Part shown: positions 1 through 8,237 of the stretch, in pieces
How positions within the stretch are numbered: position 1 is the stretch's first letter
Layout of the letters: each line of letters starts with the position of its first letter
Source: Anammoximicrobium sp032229885
Lineage (GTDB): Bacteria; Planctomycetota; Planctomycetia; Pirellulales; Pirellulaceae
Assembly: GCA_032229885.1 (NCBI GenBank)
Contig: JAVYAJ010000143.1
Coordinates: 1-16,354 of the forward strand
Length of the DNA stretch: 16,354 bases
Reading direction: 5' to 3'
Notes under the pieces: generated by a model
What the model was told of the DNA's origin: nothing
What the model saw: the letters and a program-made list of their open reading frames with translations, nothing else
The model's database searches: none
Position numbers and translations under genes: made by a program

Positions 1-15
1 ACGGGGCGCCGAAAT

Positions 16-123
16 CTCAGCGTCCTCAGCGTCTCTGCGTTTCCAAAACGTATTTTCCTGTAGCCCCGCTAGTTCGCCCGCGCAAGGACGTCGATGAAAC
101 GCAGCGACGCAGAGGACACAGAG
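16..123. repeat. Imperfect 29-nt inverted repeat
   Basis: Bases 16-44 and 95-123 are near-perfect reverse complements of each other, with about five mismatches in 29 positions, separated by about 50 nt. Each arm is built from short CGCAG / GACGC type units (the right arm reads GAAACGCAGCGACGCAGAGG). No transposase or ORF is associated. It resembles the CGCAGAGACGCAGAG-type intergenic repeats of planctomycete genomes, although that comparison is from memory. It may be a dispersed repeat or the end of a small mobile element, and the window edge prevents seeing its left context. Confidence 0.55.
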
Positions 124-246
124 CTACTGCACGCACAAGATGTAATCTTTCAACAACTCGACACTGTCGCGGTCTGAAAACATTGTCGAAAAGTTCACGA
201 TGTTTGAGGTTAGTAGTACAGCGCGGGCTAGTGCCCGCAACCCAAA
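124..246. other. Gene-free spacer with small hairpin
   Basis: This stretch is more AT-rich than the genes around it. It contains one short perfect hairpin, GCGGGC-TAGT-GCCCGC at 223-238. A minus-strand reading frame ending at 124 shows no recognisable domain and runs on into the palindromic repeat, so it is not called as a gene. It could be the degraded end of an old gene. Confidence 0.4.
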
Positions 247-455
247 AATCTGTTTGGCCGAAGGCCTCCGATCACCGTAGCCTGGGGCAACGCCCCAGGG
301 CTGGCGCTGCGCGCGTGCCTCTTTTGGCCGAAGGCCATACTCATCCGGGCCGCGGTGACACGCTGATGTTGGCCTTCGGCCAACACGGTTGTTATCATTT
401 CTGACTCCTGGGGCGTTGCCCCAGGCTACGTTGGTGTTGGCCTTCGGCCAACACG
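247..455 (+). repeat. Nested palindromic repeat, copy A
   Basis: Three nested pairs of perfect inverted arms are visible. The outer arms are 254-266 and 439-451 (TTGGCCGAAGGCC and its complement). The middle arms are 276-299 and 407-430 (24 nt, core CCTGGGGCAACGCCCCAGG). The inner arms are 324-336 and 371-383 (the same 13-mer as the outer pair). The loop between the inner arms is about 34 nt. The whole element could fold into a long cruciform or RNA hairpin. A second copy lies at 16149-16354 in the same orientation, with roughly 14 substitutions and a 2-nt indel, mostly outside the arms. No transposase is encoded, so it behaves like a non-autonomous MITE/REP-type element. Confidence 0.85.
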
Positions 456-533
456 CTTCCTGTCGTCTGTGCTGCGCAAAAGTCATCCAATCCCAATCCC
501 ACGTAACCCAGTCTGGTGCCAGTAACCCACAAG

Positions 534-579
534 TGTACTGTACAGACCAGTGTACAAGATGCGCGCACCGTGCGCGCAT
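534..579. promoter_or_regulatory. Palindrome cluster, possible operator
   Basis: Bases 534-544 read TGTACTGTACA, a palindrome around a central T, and TGTACA recurs at 551-556. Bases 559-579 form a perfect palindrome with 10-nt arms (ATGCGCGCAC and its complement) around one central base. Such odd-centred palindromes are typical of dimeric regulator sites, but the binder is unknown and the distance to speA (about 300 nt) is large. It could equally be a decayed repeat. Confidence 0.35.
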
Positions 580-774
580 GATACGAACGAAGACTGTAAA
601 CTCCGCAGTTTCGGGCTTTTGGGCCGCGCCAGCCTGCGATCGCGGGCATCTCTTGCCAATTCGAAATGGCAGCTTACGGGTTGCACACGACATAGCGGCA
701 ACCGCCGTTTTTCCATCCGGCCAGCGACCGCAGCCGGTTCCTAGCTTTGCCGTACGCCGATGACGACCGCCCCT

Positions 775-802
775 TTGCAGCGTGCGCCTGGCATTCTAAG
801 AT
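775..802 (+). promoter_or_regulatory. Possible sigma-70 promoter for speA
   Basis: TTGCAG (775-780) and TAAGAT (797-802) are separated by 16 nt and would give a leader of about 70 nt before the speA start. The match to consensus is moderate (3/6 and 4/6), so this is tentative. Confidence 0.3.
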
Positions 803-877
803 TCACCTTTTCCCGGTGTCCCTATCACACTCTCTCCATCTGCTCAGGCCGCGCGGCCTAGAACGCGAGGGCAAACG

Positions 878-2800
878 ATGGTCGACGAACCCGACAGCGT
901 CTGGACGATCAGCGACGCGGCCGAACTGTACGACGTCGTCCGCTGGGGCAACGGGTATTTTTCCGTCCAACCTGACGGCCATGTGCACGTCCATCCCGAC
1001 AAGAATCCGGCGCAGTCGATCGATCTCAAGAAACTGGTCGACCGTTTACAGATGCGCGGGCTGGGGCTGCCGATCTTGCTGCGATTCAACGGCATTCTCC
1101 GCAACCGCCTGCTGGAAATTCGCGACGTCTTTGCCCAGGCGATCGCCGACCACAAATATCAAGGCGCTTACAGTTGCGTCTATCCGATCAAGGTCAACCA
1201 GCAGCGGCACGTCGTCGAAGAAATCCTGAAGCACGGCAGCCCGCTGGGATTTGGCCTAGAAGCGGGCAGCAAACCGGAATTGCTGGCCGTCGTGGCGATG
1301 ACGGGCCCGAACACGCCGGTCATCTGCAACGGCTTTAAGGACGCCGAGTTCATCGAGATGGCCTTGCTGGCGCAGAAAATCGGCCGCCTGGTCATTCCGG
1401 TCGTAGAGCGGTATAGCGAGCTGGAGCTGATTCTGCGGTACGCGGAAAAGATCGGCATTCGCCCGTTGTTGGGGATGCGGATCAAGCTGGCGTCGAAGGG
1501 TTCCGGACGCTGGCAAGCGTCGGGCGGATACCGGTCGAAGTTCGGGCTGTCGATCAGCGAGCTGTTGCGCGGATTGGACGAATTGCAGCAGCGCGGGATG
1601 GCGGACTGCTTCCAGTTGCTGCACTTCCACCTGGGCAGCCAGATCACGAACATCCGTCACGTCAAGTCGGCGCTGATCGAAGCCGCGCGGGTCTACGCGG
1701 ACCTGGCCAAGCGCGGCGCGGGCCTGAAATACCTGGACGTGGGCGGCGGTCTGGGAGTGGATTACGACGGCTCGCAGACCAACTTCGAGTCGAGCGTCAA
1801 TTATACGCTGCAGGAATACGCCAACGACGTCGTCTATCACGTGCAGACGGTCTGCGACGAGGCCGGCATCGCGCACCCGACGATCATCTCGGAGAGCGGG
1901 CGGGCTGTCGCCGCGTTCCACAGCGTGCTGGTGTTCGGCGTCGTCGGGGTGGGGATGCAACCGGTCGAGGACCAACTGCCCGCCGAGTTGCCGGACGAGT
2001 ACGAACAGCCGTTGCACGACCTGCGTTTGACGCTCAGCGACTTGACGGTCCGCAACCTGCTCGAAGCGTATCACGACGCGTTGCAGGCGTTCGAAGTGGC
2101 CATGAACTTGTTCAGCGCCGGCTATCTGCCGCTCGAACAGCGCTGTTTGGCGGAGAATTATTTCTTTGCCATCTGTCGCAAGATCCGCCGCTTGACGGAG
2201 CAGATGGACCACATCCCGGAAGAACTGTTGGTCCTGGATCGCATGTTGTCCGACACGTATTTCTGCAACTTTTCGTTGTTCCAATCCATGCCGGACAGTT
2301 GGGCGATCAAGCAGTTGTTCCCGATCATGCCTATCCATCGGCTGACGACGCGTCCGACGCGACCCGCGGTGCTGGGAGACATCACGTGCGATTCGGACGG
2401 CAAGATCGAGCACTTCATCGACCGCCGCGACATCCGGCGAACGCTGCCGCTGCACGGATTCGACGGTTCGCCGTACTATCTCGGCGCATTCCTGCTGGGC
2501 GCCTATCAAGAGATCCTCGGCGATCTGCACAATTTGTTTGGCGACACGAACGCGGCGCACATCAGCTTGGACGAAGATGGGCAGGTGGTCGTCGAGAACA
2601 TCATCAAGGGCGATTCGGTGAACGAGGCGTTGCAGTATGTCCAGTTCAACGGCCGCGAGCTGATTGACCGGTTGCAAGCCGCCGTGGACGCGGCGACCCG
2701 CGAGGGACGCATCGACCACAAGGCGGCGGGCGCGTTTGTCCACTTCTACGAAGAGGCGTTGAACGGGTACACCTATTTGGAGGAACCCGACGGCGAATAG
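878..2800 (+). CDS. speA: Biosynthetic arginine decarboxylase (SpeA)
   Basis: This PLP-dependent enzyme converts arginine to agmatine and CO2, the first step of the agmatine route to putrescine and polyamines. The 640-residue length is typical of the SpeA family (fold III, alanine-racemase-like barrel plus a C-terminal beta domain). Visible family motifs are YPIKVNQ at 102-108 with the Schiff-base lysine K105, HFHLGSQ at 249-255, DVGGGLGVDYDG at 287-298 (PLP phosphate loop), SESGRA at 338-343, and DITCDSDG at 501-508 with the catalytic cysteine C504 donated across the dimer, followed by GAYQE at 541-545. The ATG is preceded by GAGGG with a 6-nt spacer, which supports this start. It has no signal peptide and is expected to be cytosolic. 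The next gene begins 64 nt downstream, so co-transcription is possible but no functional link is evident. Nothing looks degraded. Confidence 0.97.
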   Translation: MVDEPDSVWTISDAAELYDVVRWGNGYFSVQPDGHVHVHPDKNPAQSIDLKKLVDRLQMRGLGLPILLRFNGILRNRLLEIRDVFAQAIADHKYQGAYSCVYPIKVNQQRHVVEEILKHGSPLGFGLEAGSKPELLAVVAMTGPNTPVICNGFKDAEFIEMALLAQKIGRLVIPVVERYSELELILRYAEKIGIRPLLGMRIKLASKGSGRWQASGGYRSKFGLSISELLRGLDELQQRGMADCFQLLHFHLGSQITNIRHVKSALIEAARVYADLAKRGAGLKYLDVGGGLGVDYDGSQTNFESSVNYTLQEYANDVVYHVQTVCDEAGIAHPTIISESGRAVAAFHSVLVFGVVGVGMQPVEDQLPAELPDEYEQPLHDLRLTLSDLTVRNLLEAYHDALQAFEVAMNLFSAGYLPLEQRCLAENYFFAICRKIRRLTEQMDHIPEELLVLDRMLSDTYFCNFSLFQSMPDSWAIKQLFPIMPIHRLTTRPTRPAVLGDITCDSDGKIEHFIDRRDIRRTLPLHGFDGSPYYLGAFLLGAYQEILGDLHNLFGDTNAAHISLDEDGQVVVENIIKGDSVNEALQYVQFNGRELIDRLQAAVDAATREGRIDHKAAGAFVHFYEEALNGYTYLEEPDGE

Positions 2801-2864
2801 GCGAATCGCGAAACAGCCATGCGACTGGCGACATTGCCGCAGGATCCGACAGGACACGAGAGCC

Positions 2865-3686
2865 ATGCCGAGCATCGACAAGGTAGTTATCCTGGCGCGC
2901 GGGCGAGGCACGCGCATGCGGGCCCGCGACGACCACAGCCAGTTGGACGCGCACCAGGCCGCGGTGGCGGACACCGGGGTCAAGGCCATGATCCCCGTGG
3001 CGAACCGGCCGTTTCTGGATTATGTGTTGAGCGGCGTGGCCGACGCCGGATATCGGCGCGTCTGCCTGGTCGTCGGACCGGACCAACAAGCCACTCGCGA
3101 CTATTATGGCCGCGACGTCGCATTGCGGCGGCTGCGGATCGAGTTTGCCGTCCAAGAGCAAGCGCTGGGCACCGCGAACGCCCTGTTGTCCGCCGCCGAC
3201 TTTGCGGGGCAAGATCCGTTCGTGTTGCTGAACTCGGACAACTTCTATCCGCCCGAGGCGTTGGACCGACTGAAGCAGCAGACGGGCGCGGCGGTCGCCT
3301 TGTTCGAGCGCGAGGCGATGCTCGCCGACAGCAACATCACGGCCGACCGCATCGCCTCGTTCGCCGTCGGTGACATCGACGCGGCCGGGCGGCTGCGACG
3401 GATCATCGAAAAGCCGGACGCGCAGACATTGGCCCAGTTGCCGTCTCCGCAATGGGTCAGCATGAACTGTTGGCGGTTCGGGCCGCGCATCTTCGAGGCG
3501 TGTCGTGCCATCCCCCGGTCGCAGCGCGGCGAGTACGAATTGACGATGGCCGTCCAGCGCGCGATCGACGAACTGGGAGAACCGTTTCAGGCGGTCCTGG
3601 TCCGCGCGCCGGTTCTGGATCTAACCAGTCGAGGCGACATCGCCAAGATCGAAGCCCGCCTGCGCGCAATGGAGGTACAGTTGTGA
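2865..3686 (+). CDS. Sugar-phosphate nucleotidyltransferase, atypical
   Basis: This 273-residue protein is of the NTP_transferase (GT-A-like) family that joins a sugar-1-phosphate to a nucleoside triphosphate. The evidence is an N-terminal LARGRGTRM loop (residues 10-18), VKAMIPVANRPFLDYVL (39-55) with the conserved Lys K40, EQALGTANALL (98-108), LLNSDNFYP (121-129) with the metal-site Asp D125, EKP (182-184), and GEYELT (222-227). Two things are odd. The usual AGGxGTR loop has Arg in place of a small residue. About 20 residues sit between GTRM and the VKAMIPV block, where homologues usually have a short PLT-type linker. The ribosome binding site is weak (GAGAG just upstream). Its TGA overlaps the GTG start of the downstream kinase by 4 nt, so the two are translationally coupled. 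The sugar and nucleotide cannot be read from the sequence. Confidence 0.88.
   Translation: MPSIDKVVILARGRGTRMRARDDHSQLDAHQAAVADTGVKAMIPVANRPFLDYVLSGVADAGYRRVCLVVGPDQQATRDYYGRDVALRRLRIEFAVQEQALGTANALLSAADFAGQDPFVLLNSDNFYPPEALDRLKQQTGAAVALFEREAMLADSNITADRIASFAVGDIDAAGRLRRIIEKPDAQTLAQLPSPQWVSMNCWRFGPRIFEACRAIPRSQRGEYELTMAVQRAIDELGEPFQAVLVRAPVLDLTSRGDIAKIEARLRAMEVQL
3671..3685 (+). promoter_or_regulatory. Shine-Dalgarno deciding the kinase start
   Basis: GGAGGT at 3671-3676 lies 6 nt before GTG at 3683 and inside the end of the upstream gene. It decides the GTG start over longer in-frame alternatives that would run far back into the nucleotidyltransferase. The GTGA stop/start overlap implies coupled translation. 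Confidence 0.85.
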
Positions 3687-5029
3687 CCGAGTGGGCCTCA
3701 GTCCTCCGGCAGCATGGGCTTTCCGCCGCGGCCGCGGCAGCCAAAGCGGAACTGTTCGACCGCGCGGCCCAGGCGCTGACCCGTCTTCCGGGCGCGTCGC
3801 TCGCGTCGGCTCGCGCCTACTTCATCCCCGGCCGCATCGAAGTCCTCGGGAAACACACGGACTATGCCGGCGGCAGCAGTCTGGTCGTGGCGGCCGAGCG
3901 CGGATTGTGCGTGCTCGCCGCGCCGCGGGACGGAACGCAGGTTCAGGTCGCGGACGCCGTTCGCGACGAAACGATCCAGTTCGACTTGACGCCCGAATTA
4001 GTTCCGGTGACGGACCACTGGGCGAATTATCCCCAGACGGTCGCCCGACGAGTGGCCCGCAATTTTCCCGCCGCGGCGCGAGGCGCGGCGATCGCGCTGG
4101 CGAGCGATCTGCCGGCCGCGGCCGGAATGAGCAGCTCGAGCGTCCTGATGGTGGGCGTGTTTTTCGCTCTCGCGGACGCCGGCGATATCTGGCGCGACGC
4201 GCACTTTTTGCCCGAGTTGCAAGATCCGCTGAATCTGGCGGGATATCTGGCCACGATCGAGAATGGGCAGAGCTACGGCCCGCTGGTCGGCGACCGGGGC
4301 GTCGGGACGTTCGGGGGCAGTGAGGATCACACGGCGATCCTGGATGCGCGGCCGGGGCACATCCGTCAATACGCCTATTGTCCCGTGCGATATCAAGACC
4401 AATTCCGCGTGCCGCCCGAGTGGACGTTCGCGATCGCCGCCAGCGGGATCGCCGCCGAAAAGACGGGCGGCGCGTTGGAGCGGTACAACCGGGCGTCGCG
4501 CCTCGCGACGGCCGTCGCCGACCTCTGGCGACGCGCAACCGGCAGCGACGCGTCGAACCTCGCCGCGATCCTACGGCGCGACGCCGACGCGCCGCGGCGG
4601 TTGCGACAGATCTTGACCGAGACGCCCCATGCCGAGTTTCGACCGCCCGAATTGCTGGCGCGGCTCGAGCATTTTCTGACGGAAAACGAACAGGTGATCC
4701 CCGCGGCCGGCGACGCGCTGCGCCGCGGCGATCTCGCCGCATTCGGCGATTCGGTGGACCGTTCGCAACGGGTGGCGGAACGGCTGTTGGGCAACCAGGT
4801 TCCCGAGACGATCCATCTGGCGCGGGCGGCTCGCGAACTGGGCGCGGCGGCGGCCTCGGCCTTCGGCGCCGGGTTCGGCGGCAGCGTGTGGGCGCTGGTT
4901 CGAACGAGCGACGCGGCGGAGTTTCTGGAACGTTGGCAACAGGATTACCTCGGACGTTTTCCGGCTCGTCGGGCTGAGGCTCGCTTTTTCCCCAGCGCCG
5001 CGGGGCCTGCTTTGTGCCGCGTCCGCTGA
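3683..5029 (+). CDS. Galactokinase-family GHMP sugar kinase
   Basis: This 448-residue kinase is predicted to phosphorylate a sugar at C1 with ATP. The three GHMP landmarks are present. The substrate signature IPGRIEVLGKHTDYAGG spans residues 48-64 (compare the galactokinase GRVNLIGEHTDYNGG). The ATP-binding loop LPAAAGMSSSSVL is at 143-155. The C-terminal glycine motif GAGFGGSVWALV is at 395-406. GGSEDHT at 211-217 occupies the position of the catalytic Asp region (D216). The length is slightly above classical GalK (about 380-400). The start is GTG, with a strong GGAGGT Shine-Dalgarno. Overlap with the nucleotidyltransferase suggests a salvage pair making an NDP-sugar. The exact sugar is unknown: galactose is the default, but related GHMP kinases act on arabinose, fucose or heptose derivatives, so no symbol is given. 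Confidence 0.9.
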   Translation: MTEWASVLRQHGLSAAAAAAKAELFDRAAQALTRLPGASLASARAYFIPGRIEVLGKHTDYAGGSSLVVAAERGLCVLAAPRDGTQVQVADAVRDETIQFDLTPELVPVTDHWANYPQTVARRVARNFPAAARGAAIALASDLPAAAGMSSSSVLMVGVFFALADAGDIWRDAHFLPELQDPLNLAGYLATIENGQSYGPLVGDRGVGTFGGSEDHTAILDARPGHIRQYAYCPVRYQDQFRVPPEWTFAIAASGIAAEKTGGALERYNRASRLATAVADLWRRATGSDASNLAAILRRDADAPRRLRQILTETPHAEFRPPELLARLEHFLTENEQVIPAAGDALRRGDLAAFGDSVDRSQRVAERLLGNQVPETIHLARAARELGAAAASAFGAGFGGSVWALVRTSDAAEFLERWQQDYLGRFPARRAEARFFPSAAGPALCRVR

Positions 5030-5187
5030 GTGCGGTAGGCGTCCCGCCCGAGCGTCGCCCGGCCGGTCCAGGCGGCCCCTCAGGCGTCCCCAAGGCTGGC
5101 CGTTGTTCTCGGACGGTTTCGCGGAATGAACGATACGACCATCCGCCCCGCGTCGCTCTGTGCGCACGCGGCGCCACGAGGATCGCC

Positions 5188-5766
5188 GTGAACGGTGCGC
5201 ACGAACAGAATCCCTACCGCGCGCCGCGGTGTGGCGCCGCCGCAACGGAAAGGCAGCCGCGGCGTATTCGCGATCTGGTCCTGGCGGGGCTGTCCCTGGG
5301 CGTCGCGTACGGGGCGACAGCGGGTGCGCTCATCGCGGCCTGTCCGGTCGCCGTCGAGCTGTTGATCGGGTATCGCGGATGGCGCCAGGGGGACGCGGCG
5401 TCGGCGTTGATGACCGTCACGCTCCCCTTGGTGGCCACCAGCGCGCTGGGCGCCTGCATGGGCGCGATCCCAGGGGCTGGCCTCGGGGCGGTCCAAGGGG
5501 TCTGGGTGGCGCGCTCGCCCGTTGGCGGCGGGCGCCGGCTGATTCGGCGGGCGACGTTATGTTGGTCGTTGACCGCGGTGGCCGCGTGTCTGTTCGTTGA
5601 CCACGCGGGGCGCGGCCCGATGGGTCTGATGTTGCTGACGGCGGGCGTCGCCGGTGCGCTCAGCGCGGCGCGCATGGCGGTTCGGTTGAACGAGATCGAC
5701 CGAATGGACCGGATCGACGCGATGGGCGGGGGTGGACAAGGCGGCCCCAGAGACGACGCACCCTAG
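5188..5766 (+). CDS. Small membrane protein with NPYRAP N-terminus
   Basis: The function is not recognised. The predicted 192-residue protein starts at GTG with GAGGA 5 nt upstream, preferred over longer frames because it places an NPYRAP motif at residues 8-13. NPY(Q/R)(A/S)P openings recur in planctomycete membrane proteins (from memory). Hydrophobic stretches lie at about residues 30-52, 72-107 (glycine- and alanine-rich, possibly two helices), 124-139 and 144-163. A charged tail (NEIDRMDRIDAMGG) and a Gly-rich end follow. It lies between the kinase and the helicase on the same strand, with 158 and 122 nt spacing, so it may be transcribed separately. No catalytic motif is visible. Confidence 0.6.
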   Translation: MNGAHEQNPYRAPRCGAAATERQPRRIRDLVLAGLSLGVAYGATAGALIAACPVAVELLIGYRGWRQGDAASALMTVTLPLVATSALGACMGAIPGAGLGAVQGVWVARSPVGGGRRLIRRATLCWSLTAVAACLFVDHAGRGPMGLMLLTAGVAGALSAARMAVRLNEIDRMDRIDAMGGGGQGGPRDDAP

Positions 5767-5888
5767 CGGTGGGGCGATCGCCTCCGGTCGGCAGGGCGGA
5801 TTCGATGGTCTGTCGGGGTTGGCGCAAGCGGGCGTTGCATGATAGAACAGGTCGCTCGACCGCCTCACGTCGCCGCGAGCACTCGCCC

Positions 5889-8237
5889 ATGGACGATCCT
5901 TCTCCCATCGTCGAACCGCACCGCCTGCTGGCTGGGCTGACGCCGGCCCAGCGCGAAGCGGCTGCGCACGTGGACGGGCCGCTGTTGATTCTCGCCGGGC
6001 CCGGCAGCGGCAAGACGCGAGTCGTCACGCATCGCGTCGCGAACCTGTTGGCGCACGGAGTCGCGCCCGCCCAGATCCTGGCATTGACGTTTACGAACAA
6101 AGCCGCCGACGAGATGCGGCAACGGGTGGAACAGTTGACGGCCCAGCGCGGCGTCTGGCTGGGAACCTTTCACTCGTTCTGCGCGCGTCTGCTGCGGCGA
6201 TACGCGCCGCTGACGGGACTGCGCGAGAACTTTTCGATCTACGACGCGGACGACAGTCGTCGCCTGTTGAAGGCCGTGCTGAGCGACAGCGAGCTCGGCA
6301 TCACGCACACCTCGCCGGACGCCATCGCCAATGCGATCAGTTGGGCCAAAAACAGGCTCGTCACGTTCGACGCGTATGCGCCGCGGCCCGGCAGCGTGAT
6401 CGGCGCCGTCGTAGCCCAGATCTACCCGGCGTACCAACAGCGATTGCTCGCGGCCAACGCCTGTGATTTCGATGATTTGTTGCTGCACGTGGCGACGTTG
6501 TTGCGCCGCGAGCCCGAGCTGCGCGCCGAGCTCGACGCTCGCTATCGGTACATCCTGGTCGACGAGTATCAAGACACGAACCTGGCTCAGTATGCGATCG
6601 TACGGGCGCTGTCCATCGACCATCCCAACTTGGCGGTCACGGGCGATCCCGACCAGTCGATCTACGGCTGGCGCGGCGCGAATTTGAGCAACATCCTCGA
6701 GTTCGAGAAGGATTTCGGACACGTCAAAATCGTGCGGCTGGAACAGAATTTTCGCAGCACGCCGGACATTTTGCGCGTGGCCGATCACCTGATCGCATTC
6801 AACGCGCGGCGCAAGCCGAAGCGTCTGTTCACCGAAAATCCGGCGGGCGCGCCGGTGCGTTTGACGGTTTATCCCACCGGCCAGGACGAAGCCGACGGCA
6901 TCGCCCAGCGGATTGCGGCCGAGATTCAAGCGGGCCGCCGCCGGCCGCGCGACTTTGCGATCTTCTATCGCGTCAACGCGCTGTCGCGGTCGGTCGAACA
7001 TGCCCTGCGTTTGGTCGGCGTCGCGTACCAGATCGTCAATGGCCAGGAGTTCTATCAACGCAAGGAAATCAAGGACGTCCTGGCCTATCTGCACCTGGTG
7101 AACAACCCACAGAACGACCTGGCGTTTCTGCGGATCATCAACACCCCGGCTCGCGGCATCGGCGCCAAGACCGTGTCGCGACTGAGCGAGTTCGCGCGAC
7201 GCGCGGGCCTGCCCCTGCTCGAGGCCGCCCGGCAGGCCCCCGCAGTGGACTCGATTCCCAAGCGCGCAGCGGTCGCCATCGCCGACTTTGTCGCAGCCTA
7301 CGACCGGATGTGCTTGCAGGCGGGCGGCCCACTGGTCGAGATGATCGGGTGTGCGCTGCAGGAATCCGGGTATCGCGACTGGCTGTTGGCTTCGGAGGAC
7401 GAGCAGGATCACGAGCGGGTCGCCAACATCGACGAACTGATGACCGCCGCCGCCGAGTTCGATCGCCAACACCCCGACGCGGCGCAGCTGCTCGAACTGT
7501 TCCTAGAACAGACGTCGCTCGTCGCCGACCTCGATGCTTTTGAGCCAGATCAAGAGCGGGTGACGCTGATGACGTTGCACGCGGCCAAGGGGTTGGAGTT
7601 TCCGGTCGTGTTCATCATTGCCGCCGAGCATGGGCTGTTGCCCCACGAACGCAGCGCGGACGACCCGGAGAAGTACGAAGAGGAGCGGCGGTTGCTGTTT
7701 GTGGGGATCACACGGGCCCAGCGCGAGTTGCAGTTGAGCTGCGCTCAATACCGGGCTTTTCGCGGCGAGCGGCGTCCGACGGTCCCGAGCCAGTTCTTGA
7801 TGGAGCTGCCGCGCGAAGAGCTGGCCTATAGCGAGCCGGCCGGGTTTGAGATCGACGCCGACCCATCCACGGCCGACGAAACAGATGGCGAGGGCTGCGA
7901 CGATTCGGCGCAGACCGCCGCCCACCCGCGGCACGGCGGCGCGGTCTGGTCGGACGAAGACTTCGTCCAGGACGGACCGGCCGACTACGACGCGCATGCC
8001 ACCGGCGGCGCACGAACACGTCGCGCGAGCCGGGCGCGCGGCGACGACGAGCTGGACGCTCGCCATGCGGCGTTTCGGCCGGGGCTAACCGTGTGGCATC
8101 CCGACTATGGGACAGGCATCGTGGTGAACGTCAGCGGCAACGGAGCCAAACGCAAGGCGCGCGTTCGCTTTGGCCTGGACGGCGAAGTCCGGCATTTTCT
8201 GCTGGCCCACAGCCCGTTGGAGCCGGTGCCGCCGTAA
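5889..8237 (+). CDS. pcrA: PcrA/UvrD-type ATP-dependent DNA helicase
   Basis: This superfamily 1A 3'-5' helicase of 782 residues acts in nucleotide excision repair, replication restart and removal of stalled RNA polymerase. All helicase motifs are intact: Q motif LTPAQREAA (17-25), Walker A GPGSGKT (37-43), motif Ia LALTFTNKAADEM, Ib GTFHSFCARLLRRY, motif II VDEYQDTN (from 224), motif III GDPDQSIYGWRG, motif IV LEQNFRS, motif V TLHAAKGLEF (about 562-571) and motif VI GITRAQREL (from 606). Residues about 660-728 are a poorly conserved acidic/Arg-rich linker. Residues 728-782 (GLTVWHPDYGTGIV...) form the Tudor-like C-terminal domain that in PcrA/UvrD contacts RNA polymerase. The chosen ATG is the first before the conserved N-terminus, and no good Shine-Dalgarno is visible; an upstream start is possible. 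The gene ends inside a 15-nt tandem repeat. Confidence 0.95.
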   Translation: MDDPSPIVEPHRLLAGLTPAQREAAAHVDGPLLILAGPGSGKTRVVTHRVANLLAHGVAPAQILALTFTNKAADEMRQRVEQLTAQRGVWLGTFHSFCARLLRRYAPLTGLRENFSIYDADDSRRLLKAVLSDSELGITHTSPDAIANAISWAKNRLVTFDAYAPRPGSVIGAVVAQIYPAYQQRLLAANACDFDDLLLHVATLLRREPELRAELDARYRYILVDEYQDTNLAQYAIVRALSIDHPNLAVTGDPDQSIYGWRGANLSNILEFEKDFGHVKIVRLEQNFRSTPDILRVADHLIAFNARRKPKRLFTENPAGAPVRLTVYPTGQDEADGIAQRIAAEIQAGRRRPRDFAIFYRVNALSRSVEHALRLVGVAYQIVNGQEFYQRKEIKDVLAYLHLVNNPQNDLAFLRIINTPARGIGAKTVSRLSEFARRAGLPLLEAARQAPAVDSIPKRAAVAIADFVAAYDRMCLQAGGPLVEMIGCALQESGYRDWLLASEDEQDHERVANIDELMTAAAEFDRQHPDAAQLLELFLEQTSLVADLDAFEPDQERVTLMTLHAAKGLEFPVVFIIAAEHGLLPHERSADDPEKYEEERRLLFVGITRAQRELQLSCAQYRAFRGERRPTVPSQFLMELPREELAYSEPAGFEIDADPSTADETDGEGCDDSAQTAAHPRHGGAVWSDEDFVQDGPADYDAHATGGARTRRASRARGDDELDARHAAFRPGLTVWHPDYGTGIVVNVSGNGAKRKARVRFGLDGEVRHFLLAHSPLEPVPP

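Larger units (their letters stand above)
456..877. other. speA upstream region, no gene
   Basis: No convincing gene lies here; the open frames present have no recognisable domain or ribosome binding site. The stretch holds a palindrome cluster (534-579) and a possible promoter (775-802) ahead of speA. The rest shows nothing recognisable. Confidence 0.5.

Noticed and set aside
124..763. Open frames on both strands across the left palindromic repeat
   Set aside because: They run through the nested palindromes, lack ribosome binding sites and domains, and equivalent peptides appear from the second repeat copy. Repeat-derived frames are a more likely explanation than genes.
1256..2989. Long minus-strand open frame of 577 codons opposite speA
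   Set aside because: It lies entirely antisense to a clear SpeA and the next gene start. High-GC coding DNA commonly leaves the opposite strand open, and the protein has no recognisable domain.
3822..5177. Minus-strand frame of 451 codons opposite the GHMP kinase
   Set aside because: Its Arg/Pro/Ser-rich composition is typical of a GC-rich shadow frame, antisense to a well-supported gene.
5865..7472. Minus-strand frame of 535 codons opposite the helicase
   Set aside because: It is antisense to an intact helicase with all motifs and has no domain of its own.
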